A stretch of DNA of 64,000 nt from Paenibacillus ehimensis NBRC 15659 (GCF_004000785.1 NZ_BILX01000012.1:62001-126000), one strand, 5' to 3'; shown: positions 32,737 to 41,182, counted from the stretch's first letter. The notes: generated by a model from the letters alone, not told the origin. Program-made: numbers and translations.

Positions 32737-33999
32737 TTACACCCAGCCGCGGGCTTCCATCGCTTTGGAAATCCGCTCCATCGAGATCATGTAAGCGGCC
32801 GTACGCAGATCGGTTTTGTATTGAGTGGCAAGATCTTGAACCGCGCGATACGCTTCCGTCATCGCCGTCTTGAGCTTGAGGTTTACCTCTTCTTCGCTCC
32901 AGTAATAGTTCATCAGGTTCTGAACCCATTCAAAGTAGGAAACCGTCACGCCGCCGGCATTCGCCAAAATATCCGGGATCACCTTCACGCCGTTGCCGAA
33001 CAAAATCTCGTCCGCTTCCGGCGTCGTCGGTCCGTTGGCCGCTTCCGCCACGATGCGCGCCTTGATCTGAGCGGCATTTGCCGATGTAATGACATTCTCA
33101 AGCGCAGCCGGGACCAAAATATCCACATCCAGCTCCAGCAGCTTCTCCGGCTGAATGGCGGACGACGCGCCGTATGCGGACAGGTCTCCCTGATCCTTCA
33201 ATTGCTCCACACGGGCCAAATCCAGTCCTTGCGGGTCGTAAATTGCGCCGCGCGAGTCGCTCACGGCCACAATGCGGCAGCCCAGCTCCGCCAGCAGCTT
33301 CGCCGCAATCCGTCCGGCGTTGCCGAAGCCTTGGATGGCCACCGTCGCGCCTTCCGGCGACTTGCCCATATCCTTCAACGCCTCTTGAATCGTGAAGACG
33401 CAGCCGCGGGCCGTCGCTTCGTTTCTGCCCTTGGAGCCTCCGATAATCAGCGGCTTGCCGGTAATCACGCCCGGGCTGTTGAAGCCTTTCAAACGGCTGA
33501 ACGTATCCATCATCCAGCCCATAATTTGCGGGGTCGTGTACACGTCCGGCGCAGGAATGTCTTTCTCCGGTCCGACGATATCGGCGATCGCTTCCATGAA
33601 TCCCCGGCTGACGCGCTCCAGCTCGCCCTTGCTCATTTCGCGCGGGTCGCAGATGACTCCGCCCTTGCCGCCGCCGTACGGGAGGCCGACAACGCCGCAT
33701 TTGAAGCTCATCCACATCGACAGCGCCTTGACCTCGTCCAGCGTAACGTCCGGATGGAACCGGATGCCGCCCTTCGTCGGGCCGACCGCATCGTTATGCT
33801 GGGAGCGGTAGCCTTCAAATACGCGGACTTGGCCGTTGTCCATCTTCACGGGGAATGTGACGGACAATACCCGTTTCGGGTGCTTCAGAATTTCTACGGC
33901 CTCTTTGGGTAAGTTTAAGAGAGAAGCGGCATGCTCGATTTGCCTTTGAGCAATTTTAAACGGATTTAGATTTTCGGCAGTCAGTGTAGTCACAGTCAT
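32737..33999 (-). CDS. Glu/Leu/Phe/Val dehydrogenase, probable NAD-specific glutamate dehydrogenase
   Basis: A 420-residue hexameric dehydrogenase that interconverts glutamate and 2-oxoglutarate plus ammonia. The substrate lysine lies in GPTKGGIRFHP, the catalytic lysine in VGLPYGGGKGGVICDP, and the NAD-binding Rossmann motif is VAIQGFGNAGRIAAKLL. Length and motifs fit the GudB/RocG group. AAGGAGATGGAGATG precedes the ATG. A good sigma-A promoter lies upstream. No sign of the in-frame repeat that inactivates GudB in laboratory B. subtilis was noticed. Confidence 0.94.
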   Translation of the reverse strand: MTVTTLTAENLNPFKIAQRQIEHAASLLNLPKEAVEILKHPKRVLSVTFPVKMDNGQVRVFEGYRSQHNDAVGPTKGGIRFHPDVTLDEVKALSMWMSFKCGVVGLPYGGGKGGVICDPREMSKGELERVSRGFMEAIADIVGPEKDIPAPDVYTTPQIMGWMMDTFSRLKGFNSPGVITGKPLIIGGSKGRNEATARGCVFTIQEALKDMGKSPEGATVAIQGFGNAGRIAAKLLAELGCRIVAVSDSRGAIYDPQGLDLARVEQLKDQGDLSAYGASSAIQPEKLLELDVDILVPAALENVITSANAAQIKARIVAEAANGPTTPEADEILFGNGVKVIPDILANAGGVTVSYFEWVQNLMNYYWSEEEVNLKLKTAMTEAYRAVQDLATQYKTDLRTAAYMISMERISKAMEARGWV

Positions 34000-34059
34000 C
34001 GATTCATCTCCATCTCCTTCTATGCTTTAACGTAATGCTGAAATAATGAGTTGTTTTTT

Positions 34060-34088
34060 ATTCTATAGGTATCGACTTCCACTTTCAA
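34060..34088 (-). promoter_or_regulatory. Sigma-A-type promoter of glutamate dehydrogenase gene
   Basis: On the minus strand TTGAAA (34088-34083), 17 bases, TAGAAT (34065-34060); the start codon is 60 bases further on. Confidence 0.55.
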
Positions 34089-34162
34089 CCGTTTTTTTTG
34101 ACAATATTCAGCAAATTCGAAGCGTCAGGAAATCTATACAAACCTTTCATCATCCGTTATTT

Positions 34163-34190
34163 TTGTTTTAAAAATGATGTATGGTATATT
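34163..34190 (+). promoter_or_regulatory. Candidate promoter of the gene at 34231
   Basis: TTGTTT, 16 bases, TATATT, located 40 bases before the ATG. Confidence 0.4.
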
Positions 34191-34230
34191 TAACATATAT
34201 CCAAAATTTATCTGACAGGAAGAGGAAATC

Positions 34231-34704
34231 ATGCTGACATTTGAGGAAAAGATTGCGGTAATCGAATCGTTTACGGAGCTGGAGAGGAAGAACGTGTCCT
34301 TGGGCCGGGTCAACTATCATTACGAACAAAGCGCTTATGACAAGAAGACCGTTGTGTACCATTTGCACCCGAATGGCAACGGCTTCGTCTATGCCGGTCA
34401 TCTGTCCGGTTACGATACCGATGAGCGGGGTCTGGTGAACATCCGGGACTTCACCGCAGAGGCGCTCCGGTCGATCGTGGAAGCCTCGATACGCTCCCTT
34501 GCGCCCAAGACGGTGCAAGAACAAGCCGTCGCCGGCGACGCGGAGATCGAAGAGCGCTGGACCGGCCCGGATAAGCAGACCTTGGTGCTGCTGTACGAGA
34601 ACGAGCTGTGGTGCGTCTATGCCGGTTTGAACCTCGAAGCGGCCTTCGAAACGTACGGGGAAGCCGAAGAATACTTGACCGAAGAAGGCTTCTCCCGGCA
34701 ATAG
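34231..34704 (+). CDS. Conserved hypothetical protein
   Basis: A 157-residue soluble protein I do not recognise. It is acidic and strand-rich in the first half (SLGRVNYHYEQSAYDKKTVVYHLHPNGNGFVYAGHL) and ends with a short helix (AAFETYGEAEEYLTEEGF). No signal peptide, metal motif or HTH is visible. AGGAAGAGG precedes the ATG and a promoter candidate lies upstream, so it is probably a real single gene. Confidence 0.65.
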   Translation: MLTFEEKIAVIESFTELERKNVSLGRVNYHYEQSAYDKKTVVYHLHPNGNGFVYAGHLSGYDTDERGLVNIRDFTAEALRSIVEASIRSLAPKTVQEQAVAGDAEIEERWTGPDKQTLVLLYENELWCVYAGLNLEAAFETYGEAEEYLTEEGFSRQ

Positions 34705-34779
34705 CTCCCGTCCATCGCCGCGGCGGACATGCCTGCCGGGGCGGGCATGTCCTTAGATGCCTGTACAGCGGTCAACAGC

Positions 34780-35304
34780 TTACCCTTCAAGCGCTGCGAA
34801 CTCGCCGGGGATGCTTCGAATCCGCTCGCCAATGCGTCTTATCGTTTCCGGCGCGGCTTGATGATACCGGGCAAACAGCCGGGCTATGGATGCAGCCAGC
34901 TCCGCATCCCCGTCCAGGTCCATCACGGCAAAATGACGCCATCCCCCGTCAGGCTGGCGGTTTTTCGCTTTAACCGCCGCTTCCGTCTCCTCGTAAATCC
35001 GCAGCATGGCCTCATCCCCGAAATAGCGCATTCCGGCTTTCACCTCGGACCACACCCCCAGAGAAATGTAATGCGAGACAAACCAGTAATATTCGGGCTC
35101 CGAGTGGGCGTGGCCATAGAGCACTTGGAACATCAGCAGCGCTTGCTGTCCCGGGGTCAGCCCGGCATACACCTCCCGCTTGAGACGAAGGCCCTTCCCG
35201 CGAATCTGCCGGATCGTCGGCTCGATACAAGCCTCCAGCAGCGCGCGATCCTCCAATGTCTCGAAAACCTCTTTTTTCATCGTTATCCGCAATTCGTACT
35301 CCAC
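34780..35304 (-). CDS. Hypothetical helical protein under likely MarR control
   Basis: A 174-residue soluble protein that I cannot name. It is mainly helical, with FETLEDRALLEACIEPTIRQIRGKG, GLTPGQQALLMFQVLYGHAHSEPEYYWFVSHYI and a C-terminal EYETEA-like region. The start is GTG 35304 with GGAGG four bases away; ATG 35280 is an alternative. The 16-bp site TGTGTACATACAACAA just upstream recurs, inverted, in front of the adjacent MarR gene, so both genes are probably controlled together. Confidence 0.6.
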   Translation of the reverse strand: MEYELRITMKKEVFETLEDRALLEACIEPTIRQIRGKGLRLKREVYAGLTPGQQALLMFQVLYGHAHSEPEYYWFVSHYISLGVWSEVKAGMRYFGDEAMLRIYEETEAAVKAKNRQPDGGWRHFAVMDLDGDAELAASIARLFARYHQAAPETIRRIGERIRSIPGEFAALEG

Positions 35305-35329
35305 CTTTCCTCCGGCAAAATGATGATTG

Positions 35330-35345
35330 TGTGTACATACAACAA
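35330..35345. promoter_or_regulatory. Putative MarR operator, copy 1
   Basis: TGTGTACATACAACAA, 25 bases upstream of the gene at 35304. It is the exact reverse complement of the site at 35821-35836 and contains a dyad centred on GTAC. Confidence 0.65.
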
Positions 35346-35360
35346 ATTGTGCAAAAAATT

Positions 35361-35801
35361 TTATTTACTGTCGAGCTTTTTGGCAGCCTGATGCAGCATC
35401 CCTGTCAGCACTTGCCCTTCTTCGCCTAAAGCTCCCATAAATCGCCCCATCAAGCGATGCCAGCATTGATTAATCGTCTGCTGAAGCCTAAGCCCCTCTT
35501 CGGTCGGATAGATGAGCGCCAGCTTGCCCTCGTTCCGTCTCTCGACCAAGCCTTTGACGACGAGCTTGTCAATGAACCGGGTGCTGGTAGAAGGAGCGAT
35601 ATGCAGCGTCTCGCTTAAGTCTCTTTGGGTAATCCCCGGATTTTCTTTTACCACCATCAGCAAAAAGGCATAGGTCGGCGATAAGCCGGCAGGCGCGAAT
35701 TCCTCTTCCGCCATCCGGTTCATGACGCGGGATAGCCAGTTCACGTTAAAAAAGGGGCATTCGGCAAAATGGTCTTCGGTTACTTTGCTTTGCTGTTCCA
35801 T
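35361..35801 (-). CDS. MarR-family transcriptional regulator
   Basis: A 146-residue dimeric winged-helix regulator. The DNA-binding domain reads ITQRDLSETLHIAPSTSTRFIDKLVVKGLVERR, then the wing NEGKLALIYPTEEGLRL. Flanking helices at both ends fit the MarR dimer. Its own promoter region has the inverted 16-bp site at 35821-35836, and another copy lies before the next gene downstream at 35304. It most likely represses itself and that gene; the ligand is unknown. Confidence 0.9.
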   Translation of the reverse strand: MEQQSKVTEDHFAECPFFNVNWLSRVMNRMAEEEFAPAGLSPTYAFLLMVVKENPGITQRDLSETLHIAPSTSTRFIDKLVVKGLVERRNEGKLALIYPTEEGLRLQQTINQCWHRLMGRFMGALGEEGQVLTGMLHQAAKKLDSK

Positions 35802-35820
35802 AATCGATCCTTAGCCTTTT

Positions 35821-35836
35821 TTGTTGTATGTACACA
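35821..35836. promoter_or_regulatory. Putative MarR operator, copy 2
   Basis: TTGTTGTATGTACACA, 19 bases upstream of the MarR start; exact inverted copy of 35330-35345. Confidence 0.65.
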
Positions 35837-35904
35837 TAACTTAAACCAAGAGCAGCTTCTTGTCAACCGTTTGAACAGAAAATATGTTTTTTCTCCGCCC
35901 ACAC

Positions 35905-35947
35905 GAAAAAGAAGCCCCGGCGGGACTACGGCCCCGGTCAAGGCTTC
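35905..35947 (-). terminator. Terminator of the stress-protein gene
   Basis: On the minus strand GAAGCC pairs with GGCTTC around an inner CCGG stem, followed by TTTTT. Confidence 0.75.
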
Positions 35948-35982
35948 CGAAGGATACCTGCTTCCCCAAGAGCGCGTGCGGG

Positions 35983-36528
35983 TCAGCGCAGCCTGCGGGA
36001 CCCGACTTCCGCCCCGTAGTCGGCGTCGTAGGTGCTCGCATTCCTGGAGTTGTTGGCGCGGAACGTATCGTATACCTCATTGTCGAGCTCGGCCCGGGAG
36101 TCTACAAGCACAAGGATGCTCCCTTCTTTGACGTATTCGTTATAACGTTTCGCTTCGTCCTCGGGAATCCCCATGCCGATCAATCCGCCGACGATCCCGC
36201 CGGCTCCCGCCCCGACAGCCGCCCCGGTTAAGGTCGCCGCAATCGGGCCCGCCGCAATAATCGGCCCTACGCCCGGAATCGCGAGCGCGCCGATTCCGGC
36301 CAACAGCCCGGCGATCCCGCCCAGCATGCCGCCTGTAGCCGCGCCTGCCGCGGCACCCTCCGGCGCTTTGGACCCCGTCTGGTCCGTCACGGCGGATACG
36401 TCCTCCTTATCCTTGGCAATCACGGATATCTCATCCGCCCGATAACCTTGTCTTTTCAAGCCTTCGATCGCCCGGATCGCTTCCTGCTCGGTCTGAAACA
36501 CGCCTACGATTTTTTTCTCGTTGTTCAT
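35983..36528 (-). CDS. General stress protein 17M/YflT-like
   Basis: A 181-residue protein. The N-terminal domain (IVGVFQTEQEAIRAIEGLKRQGYRADEISVIAK) is the YflT/GspM-type module of general stress proteins. A long glycine/alanine-rich hydrophobic middle (GGMLGGIAGLLAGIGALAIPGVGP) may insert in membranes, and the end VKEGSILVLVDS is a second strand element. ATG 36528 is preferred over 36534 because GAGGAGG is 8 bases away from it. Homologues are often under sigma-B control; no sigma-B promoter was identified here. Confidence 0.85.
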   Translation of the reverse strand: MNNEKKIVGVFQTEQEAIRAIEGLKRQGYRADEISVIAKDKEDVSAVTDQTGSKAPEGAAAGAATGGMLGGIAGLLAGIGALAIPGVGPIIAAGPIAATLTGAAVGAGAGGIVGGLIGMGIPEDEAKRYNEYVKEGSILVLVDSRAELDNEVYDTFRANNSRNASTYDADYGAEVGSRRLR

Positions 36529-36800
36529 GGTCATGACCTCCTCAATTGGGTACGAACCGGCAAGCGGTTCGTCGGCGTCTCGAAACCGGACGGCCGCCGC
36601 ATTTCTCCGCGGCCCGCCCGAATCGGCGCCTCTGGCAGCTTCCGCTACACAGCTTCTTACCCCGAGGAAGGACAAGTTAATCATTCCGCTTATCGCCGGA
36701 GCCGTTTCCACGGCAGCATTCATCGACAGGCAAAAAAAGACTCTGTTCGCGAGCCATGCGAAAGAGCCTTTCTTCGAATTCGTAATAGAATGTCAAATCG

Positions 36801-37481
36801 TCATTTATAATAGGATGTCGGCAAAATAATAGCTGCACCTTTGTTAAGCGGAGGCGCTTTGATTTCCACCTTCACTTTTTCCGCGCCGCCGATATCGACT
36901 TCCATCTTCGTCAGGCCATCCGCCTTGGTCAGCTTCTTCGCCGCCAGTTCAACATCGCCGCTCGTAACGACAACTTCGAACGAATCTTCGGTCGCTCCGA
37001 TTTCCAGTACCAGCTTCTGGTATTTTTTGTTCGGATTCAGAGTGATGTTTGGCAGGCCGTTAATCGCCGTCGTATGGAACAATTCCTTATACTCTACTCC
37101 GTTATAGCTTGTTTTACTCGGTTCCCGGGTCTGCGAGAACAGCCATAAATCATATTTTTCCGCTGAAATCGGAACACCCTCGGAACGTTCTCCGAGAAGC
37201 ACCGTGTCAGTCGCTTCGTCATAGTTAACGGCCACGTTAAGCGCTTCCGAAACGGCACGAACAGGCAAATACGTGCTGCCATCATATGTAATCGGACGTA
37301 CCGGCGTGCCGTCCGACAGCTTCGGCTCCCATGCGGCTCCGTCGATTTTTAACTTGAGCCCGTTGTTCAAATAAGCGCGTATTTCCTCAAGCTGCGACCC
37401 GGCATAAGCCCCTGTTGCAAAGACCGTGCTGAGAGCAACGACGGCTGCCGTCAACTTGAGCGGTTTGGAAAGTTGTTTCAT
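36801..37481 (-). CDS. Secreted protein with copper-amine-oxidase N-terminal-like domain
   Basis: A 226-residue exported protein. The Sec signal peptide is KPLKLTAAVVALSTVFATGAYAG. Residues 27-100 carry the stalk-domain motif TPVRPITYDGSTYLPVRAVSEALNVAVNYD. The remainder (YQKLVLEIGATEDSFEVVV, KVKVEIKAPPLNKGA) is strand-rich and resembles an NPCBM-like sugar-binding fold, which is an inference from pattern only. AGGAGG precedes ATG 37481. It likely sits at the cell surface. The region from 36529 to 36800 holds no gene I can support. Confidence 0.8.
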   Translation of the reverse strand: MKQLSKPLKLTAAVVALSTVFATGAYAGSQLEEIRAYLNNGLKLKIDGAAWEPKLSDGTPVRPITYDGSTYLPVRAVSEALNVAVNYDEATDTVLLGERSEGVPISAEKYDLWLFSQTREPSKTSYNGVEYKELFHTTAINGLPNITLNPNKKYQKLVLEIGATEDSFEVVVTSGDVELAAKKLTKADGLTKMEVDIGGAEKVKVEIKAPPLNKGAAIILPTSYYK

Positions 37482-37621
37482 GCACCAATACCTCCTAAAC
37501 ATTGGGAGCCAACCCGAAGGCTGCACTCTCACATTTTGGGAAAATGTATGACTCTCTCTATATACGGACGGGACTTCTGTCAGGTTACAAAAAAATCTTC
37601 TCGTTAGCGTGCGATCGACGA

Positions 37622-37664
37622 CAAAAAGGCTGCCCCTCGAATAAAATTGCCCGCGGGACAGCCT
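37622..37664 (-). terminator. Terminator of the UDG-family gene
   Basis: On the minus strand AGGCTGTCCC pairs with GGGGCAGCCT, ending in TTTTTG. Confidence 0.8.
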
Positions 37665-37718
37665 GCGTATGGTCAATCGTCCTTTTCCAATCCTACCCTG
37701 CCGTTGGGAATCGCTCCG

Positions 37719-38342
37719 TCAGTTCCCCTTCTCCGGCTGTTCTTCGCCCGACGGAACGATTGACGCTCCACCGATTTCGACAGACCTTGCAGCCACCCGT
37801 TTCAGATCCTCCAAGAACATACGCATAAGCACCGGCCTGCGCCGGACGGCAAGCGGATGGTAGCTGACGGTCGTCGGCAGCCCGGCGATATCGTACCAGC
37901 TGCCCCTAAGTTGCTTGACCTCCGCTTCCGGATCTTGAAAAAACGCCTGCACCGCCACGTTTCCCAAGCAGATCATAAGCTTCGGCCGTTTTTGCTCCAA
38001 CTGGGAAAGCAAGTGCGCCCGGCAGCGATTCCTCGCCGTTTCCTTGTCGTATTTGCGAACCGGCCGGCATTTCAACACATAAGTCACGTAAACGTCGTTC
38101 ATATCGAGTCCCGCCTCCGCCGCACCAAGCTGCAGCGTAGCGCGGGTACCGCAGACGAAGGCGCGGCCCTCCCGGTCCTCCCGCGCTCCGGGATTATCCA
38201 GCAGCATGATGATCCGGCCTTCCGGGTTGCCTTCCCCCCATATGACGCGAGTCCGCTGATTCGCCAGCTCGCATAGCTGGCAGGATACCGCATGCAGCGG
38301 CGCGGCTTCCTCCGGCAGAACGATGGGTTGATTGTCGGTCAT
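37719..38342 (-). CDS. Uracil-DNA-glycosylase superfamily protein with altered motifs
   Basis: A 207-residue protein of the family 4/5-like UDG fold. It has CQLCELANQR near the start, PGAREDREGRAFVCGTRATLQLG as the motif A/binding-loop region, VYVTYVLKCRP with a further Cys, and KLMICLGNVAVQAFF plus VSYHPLAV near the end. Iron-sulphur cysteines C-x2-C and K-C-R-P are as in family 4. The canonical GEAPG is LDNPG here and HPS is HPL, so activity may differ from standard uracil removal. ATG 38342 has GGAAGGAAG upstream. Confidence 0.82.
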   Translation of the reverse strand: MTDNQPIVLPEEAAPLHAVSCQLCELANQRTRVIWGEGNPEGRIIMLLDNPGAREDREGRAFVCGTRATLQLGAAEAGLDMNDVYVTYVLKCRPVRKYDKETARNRCRAHLLSQLEQKRPKLMICLGNVAVQAFFQDPEAEVKQLRGSWYDIAGLPTTVSYHPLAVRRRPVLMRMFLEDLKRVAARSVEIGGASIVPSGEEQPEKGN

Positions 38343-38455
38343 GGATTCGGCTTCCTTCCGATGGGATTGTCGGTCTACAGGATGTTCCGGAAGTCCTGCT
38401 TTTATGCATCGTTTAGGACGCTTGTACGGCTCCTTCAGGCGAAGCCCGGCCATAG

Positions 38456-38494
38456 AAAAAAGCCGAAGCAGCCCCTGGCTCCCTCGGCTTTTCG
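38456..38494 (-). terminator. Terminator of the FAD oxidoreductase gene
   Basis: On the minus strand AAAGCCGA pairs with TTCGGCTTT, with an inner AGCC/GGCT stem and TTTTTT. It separates the oxidoreductase from the UDG-family gene. Confidence 0.8.
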
Positions 38495-38505
38495 CCTGTC
38501 GTCCG

Positions 38506-39939
38506 CTACATCCGCTCCACAATCGACCGGGCAATCCAGACTCCGGCTGCGCCCGCTTGGGCCAGCCCCCGGGTTACCCCCGCGCCGTCTCCGCCGCAGT
38601 ATAACCCGCTGATCACCGTTTCAAGCTGCTCGTTCAGCTTCGGCCGGGCCGAATAGAACTTTGCTTCCACACCGTAGAACAGCGTATGATCCGACGCGAT
38701 GCCCGGCGTCACCTTGTCGAGCGCCTCGACCATTTCGATCAAACTTTTCATCGTGTTGTAAGGGAGCACAAGGCCCAGATCCCCCGGAACGGCTTCCTTC
38801 AGTGTCGGCTCCAAGAACCCTTCCTGAATGCGCCCCGCCGTCGAGCGCCGGCCGCGAATGATGTCGCCGTACTTCTGGACGATCACGCCGCCGCCCGACA
38901 AATCGTTCGCCCGCTTGCAGATTTCCCGCGCATACTCGTTCGGCTTGTCGAACGGCTCGGTAAACCGGTGGGAGACGAGCAGCGCAAAGTTCGTATTGAG
39001 CGAGCCAAGCGCCGGGTCCTTGAAAGCATGCCCGTTCGCCGCCATAACCCCGCTGTGGTTCTCGACCACGACATGGCCCGACGGATTGCTGCAGAACGTC
39101 CGTACCCGCGTGCCGACCGAGGTGTTGAAAATAAATTTGCCCTCGTACAAATGCTCATTGATCTCGCGCATGACGACATCGGACGTCTCCACCCGAACGC
39201 CGACGTCCACCTGGTTATTGAACATCGGAATGCGCCGCTTGCGGAGAATTTCCGTCAGCCACGCCGATCCGTCTCTTCCCGGCGCGACGATCACGGCGTC
39301 CGCTTCCAGCTCCTCGCCGTTGGACAGCACGACCCCTCGCGCCCGGTAGCCTTCCGCTTCTTTCACCGTCAGCACGTCGGCCACTTCCGTCTTGAACCGC
39401 ATCTCGATATGCCGTTTCAAATAGTCATTGATCGATTTCAAAATCTGCAAATTTTTCTCGGTGCCCAGATGCCTTACTTGCGCCCGCAATAGCTTGAGTC
39501 CGGCCGCATAGCCGCGCTGCTCGATCGAGCGCACAACCTCGGTCATCGGGTCGGTGATCGTATCGGGAGCGCCATGCCGCAGATTGAGACCGTCGACGTA
39601 GCGAATCAGCTCCAGCACCTGCGACGGCGGCAAATAATCGGTCAGCCATCCGCCGAATTCCGTCGTAATGTTGAACTTCCCGTCGCTGTAAGCGCCCGCT
39701 CCGCCGAACCCGCCCGTAATCGAACAGGCCGGCAGACAGCCCGCGTATTCCTTCTTCCCCGCCGGGGGAGGACAGAGCCGGATCTTTTCTTCCAGAATCG
39801 GACACCGGCGGCTGTCGATATCGTGTCCTTTATCGATTAACAAAACGCGCTTGTGAGGCGCTTTCAACGTCAGTTCATAAGCGGCAAAAATCCCCGCCGG
39901 TCCGGCTCCTACAATAATCACATCAAAGCGCTTACCCAT
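38506..39939 (-). CDS. NAD(P)/FAD-dependent oxidoreductase
   Basis: A 477-residue flavoprotein. The N-terminal dinucleotide motif is VIIVGAGPAGIFAAYEL (residues 7-23), and a C-terminal FAD motif GLYCGGDGAGVTRGLAQAGAAG closes the domain. A cysteine-containing insert IRLCPPPAGKKEYAGCLPACSITGGFGGAGAYSDGKF and the absence of a heme or metal motif match the uncharacterised FAD-dependent dehydrogenases seen in many Firmicutes (COG2509 type). The reaction is unknown. It is a single gene with its own terminator. Confidence 0.88.
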   Translation of the reverse strand: MGKRFDVIIVGAGPAGIFAAYELTLKAPHKRVLLIDKGHDIDSRRCPILEEKIRLCPPPAGKKEYAGCLPACSITGGFGGAGAYSDGKFNITTEFGGWLTDYLPPSQVLELIRYVDGLNLRHGAPDTITDPMTEVVRSIEQRGYAAGLKLLRAQVRHLGTEKNLQILKSINDYLKRHIEMRFKTEVADVLTVKEAEGYRARGVVLSNGEELEADAVIVAPGRDGSAWLTEILRKRRIPMFNNQVDVGVRVETSDVVMREINEHLYEGKFIFNTSVGTRVRTFCSNPSGHVVVENHSGVMAANGHAFKDPALGSLNTNFALLVSHRFTEPFDKPNEYAREICKRANDLSGGGVIVQKYGDIIRGRRSTAGRIQEGFLEPTLKEAVPGDLGLVLPYNTMKSLIEMVEALDKVTPGIASDHTLFYGVEAKFYSARPKLNEQLETVISGLYCGGDGAGVTRGLAQAGAAGVWIARSIVERM

Positions 39940-40483
39940 CTTCGCTTTCCCTCCATAGAACGAATATTCTCATGCCTACCCGTCCGGAGACGCAAAAAAT
40001 CCCGGCCTCGAACGGGTATGGAAAACCCGCCGCTCGTAGCCAGGAATTGTCGGTTCCTTGTAGAGACCCCCGGCCCGTCATGCCGAAGATATACGAACAG
40101 TCTCATCTGTAACGCTTATTCGGTTTACGTAAATTAGGGTACCGGAATTTCAGATCGGTGTCAAGGGATTATCTTTATTTCGTTCGTGTTTTACATAAAA
40201 ATTATATGTTCACCCTGCATTCTTGTCCAACATACAGTTAAATTCCGAACATTACGGACATCTTTCTCGATAAACCCAGAGTGCTGTCCAGCGTGTCGTT
40301 CAGCTAAAACAACGTACGCGGTACGCTCCCCGGTTCGGCTACTCCCGCGCCCAGGGCCGGCTCCTCTCCGTTGTTGCTAGACCGTGATAATAAAGTTGTA
40401 GACTAGACTGTTAAACGAACGGGCAGGTTTCATATATTGCTTTGACGAATATTCTTTTTTATACAGAAATAGGAGAGATTAAT
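39940..40483. other. 544-base gap without an intact gene
   Basis: Nothing protein-like is seen between the oxidoreductase start and the cupin remnant. Base composition changes within the gap (A/T-rich near 40140-40260 and 40380-40480, G/C-rich near 40320-40375), suggesting joined fragments. The only signal is the promoter at 40437-40465. Confidence 0.5.
40437..40465 (+). promoter_or_regulatory. Promoter in front of the cupin remnant
   Basis: TTGCTT, 17 bases, TATACA, followed six bases later by the ribosome site AGGAGAG (40471-40477). Confidence 0.5.
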
Positions 40484-40680
40484 ATTGGCTCTCAAGCTAT
40501 TAATCTTACTGAAAAATTATCCAAGTTCAGCGATCACTGGTCTCCAAAAGTCATTGGGGAAATGAATAACTATCAATTTAAATTGGTCAAAATTATGGGG
40601 GATTTTGTATGGCATGATCATCAAGATACCGACGAGGTGTTTATCGTACTCGAAGGGGAGATGTTTTATTGCCTACAAAA
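40484..40680 (+). pseudogene. Truncated cupin-domain protein
   Basis: The frame reads INLTEKLSKFSDHWSPKVIGE, then KLVKIMGDFVWHDHQDTDEV and LEGEMF, the first half of a small cupin protein with its metal-binding HxH. The expected second cupin motif is missing: the sequence runs straight into the terminator of the opposite-strand operon. The codon 8 bases after AGGAGAG is ATT at 40484, where an ATG would be expected. Loss of the start codon and of the C-terminal half both point to a dead gene. Confidence 0.75.
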
Positions 40681-40720
40681 AAAAGGCCCAAGCTGCGCTT
40701 AGCCTAAGCGCGCTTGGACC
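40677..40720 (-). terminator. Terminator of the CMD/TPP-enzyme operon
   Basis: On the minus strand GGTCCAAGCGCGCTTAG pairs with CTAAGCGCAGCTTGGGCC, followed by eight T. Confidence 0.88.
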
Positions 40721-40734
40721 ATCCGTTCCGGCGT

Positions 40735-41154
40735 CTACCCCTTAACCGGCGTAATGTTCCGGGCTTTGAATACTTCGCCGACCACATGCAAGGCCCCGCA
40801 TGCTTTCGGGAACCCGGCGTAGCCTGCGCAGTGCAGGACGATCTCCAGAATTTCCTCCGGCGTCAAGCCGACGTTCAGCGCCGCATGCACATGGAACGGC
40901 AGCTGCTCCGTTGCCCCCTGCGTAATGAGCGAGGTGATTGTAATGATCTCCCGCTGCTTCAGATCCAGCGTCTTGCGCGAATACAAATCGCCGAATCCGA
41001 AGGAGACGATCTGATGCGCCATATCCGGAAAAAAGGCGCCGATATTCCCGATCGTCTGCGCCCCTTCCTCTCCGACCATCTCCACTAACGTCTTCATGCC
41101 CCGTTCATACCGCTCGGCGTTCGTCAACCGCTCTTCGCTTCCCATCGTATTCAC
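40735..41154 (-). CDS. Carboxymuconolactone decarboxylase family protein
   Basis: A 139-residue CMD/AhpD-like protein. The family block is LDLKQREIITITSLITQGATEQLPFHVHAALNVGLTPEEILEIVLHCAGYAGFPKA, with His and Cys positions typical of gamma-carboxymuconolactone decarboxylases; the CxxC of AhpD is absent. The pathway is not clear, since other protocatechuate genes are missing. It follows the TPP-dependent enzyme on the same strand, 28 bases apart, and shares its terminator, so they are probably co-transcribed. Confidence 0.88.
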   Translation of the reverse strand: MNTMGSEERLTNAERYERGMKTLVEMVGEEGAQTIGNIGAFFPDMAHQIVSFGFGDLYSRKTLDLKQREIITITSLITQGATEQLPFHVHAALNVGLTPEEILEIVLHCAGYAGFPKACGALHVVGEVFKARNITPVKG

Positions 41155-41182
41155 CTCTGCTTATGTATTCCTTTCCCTCCGG

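Noticed and set aside
38859-39939. Overlap of the UDG-family gene with the FAD oxidoreductase gene
   Set aside because: The longer UDG frame reaches 38534, but the ribosome site puts its start at 38342, and a terminator lies between the two genes, so there is no real overlap.
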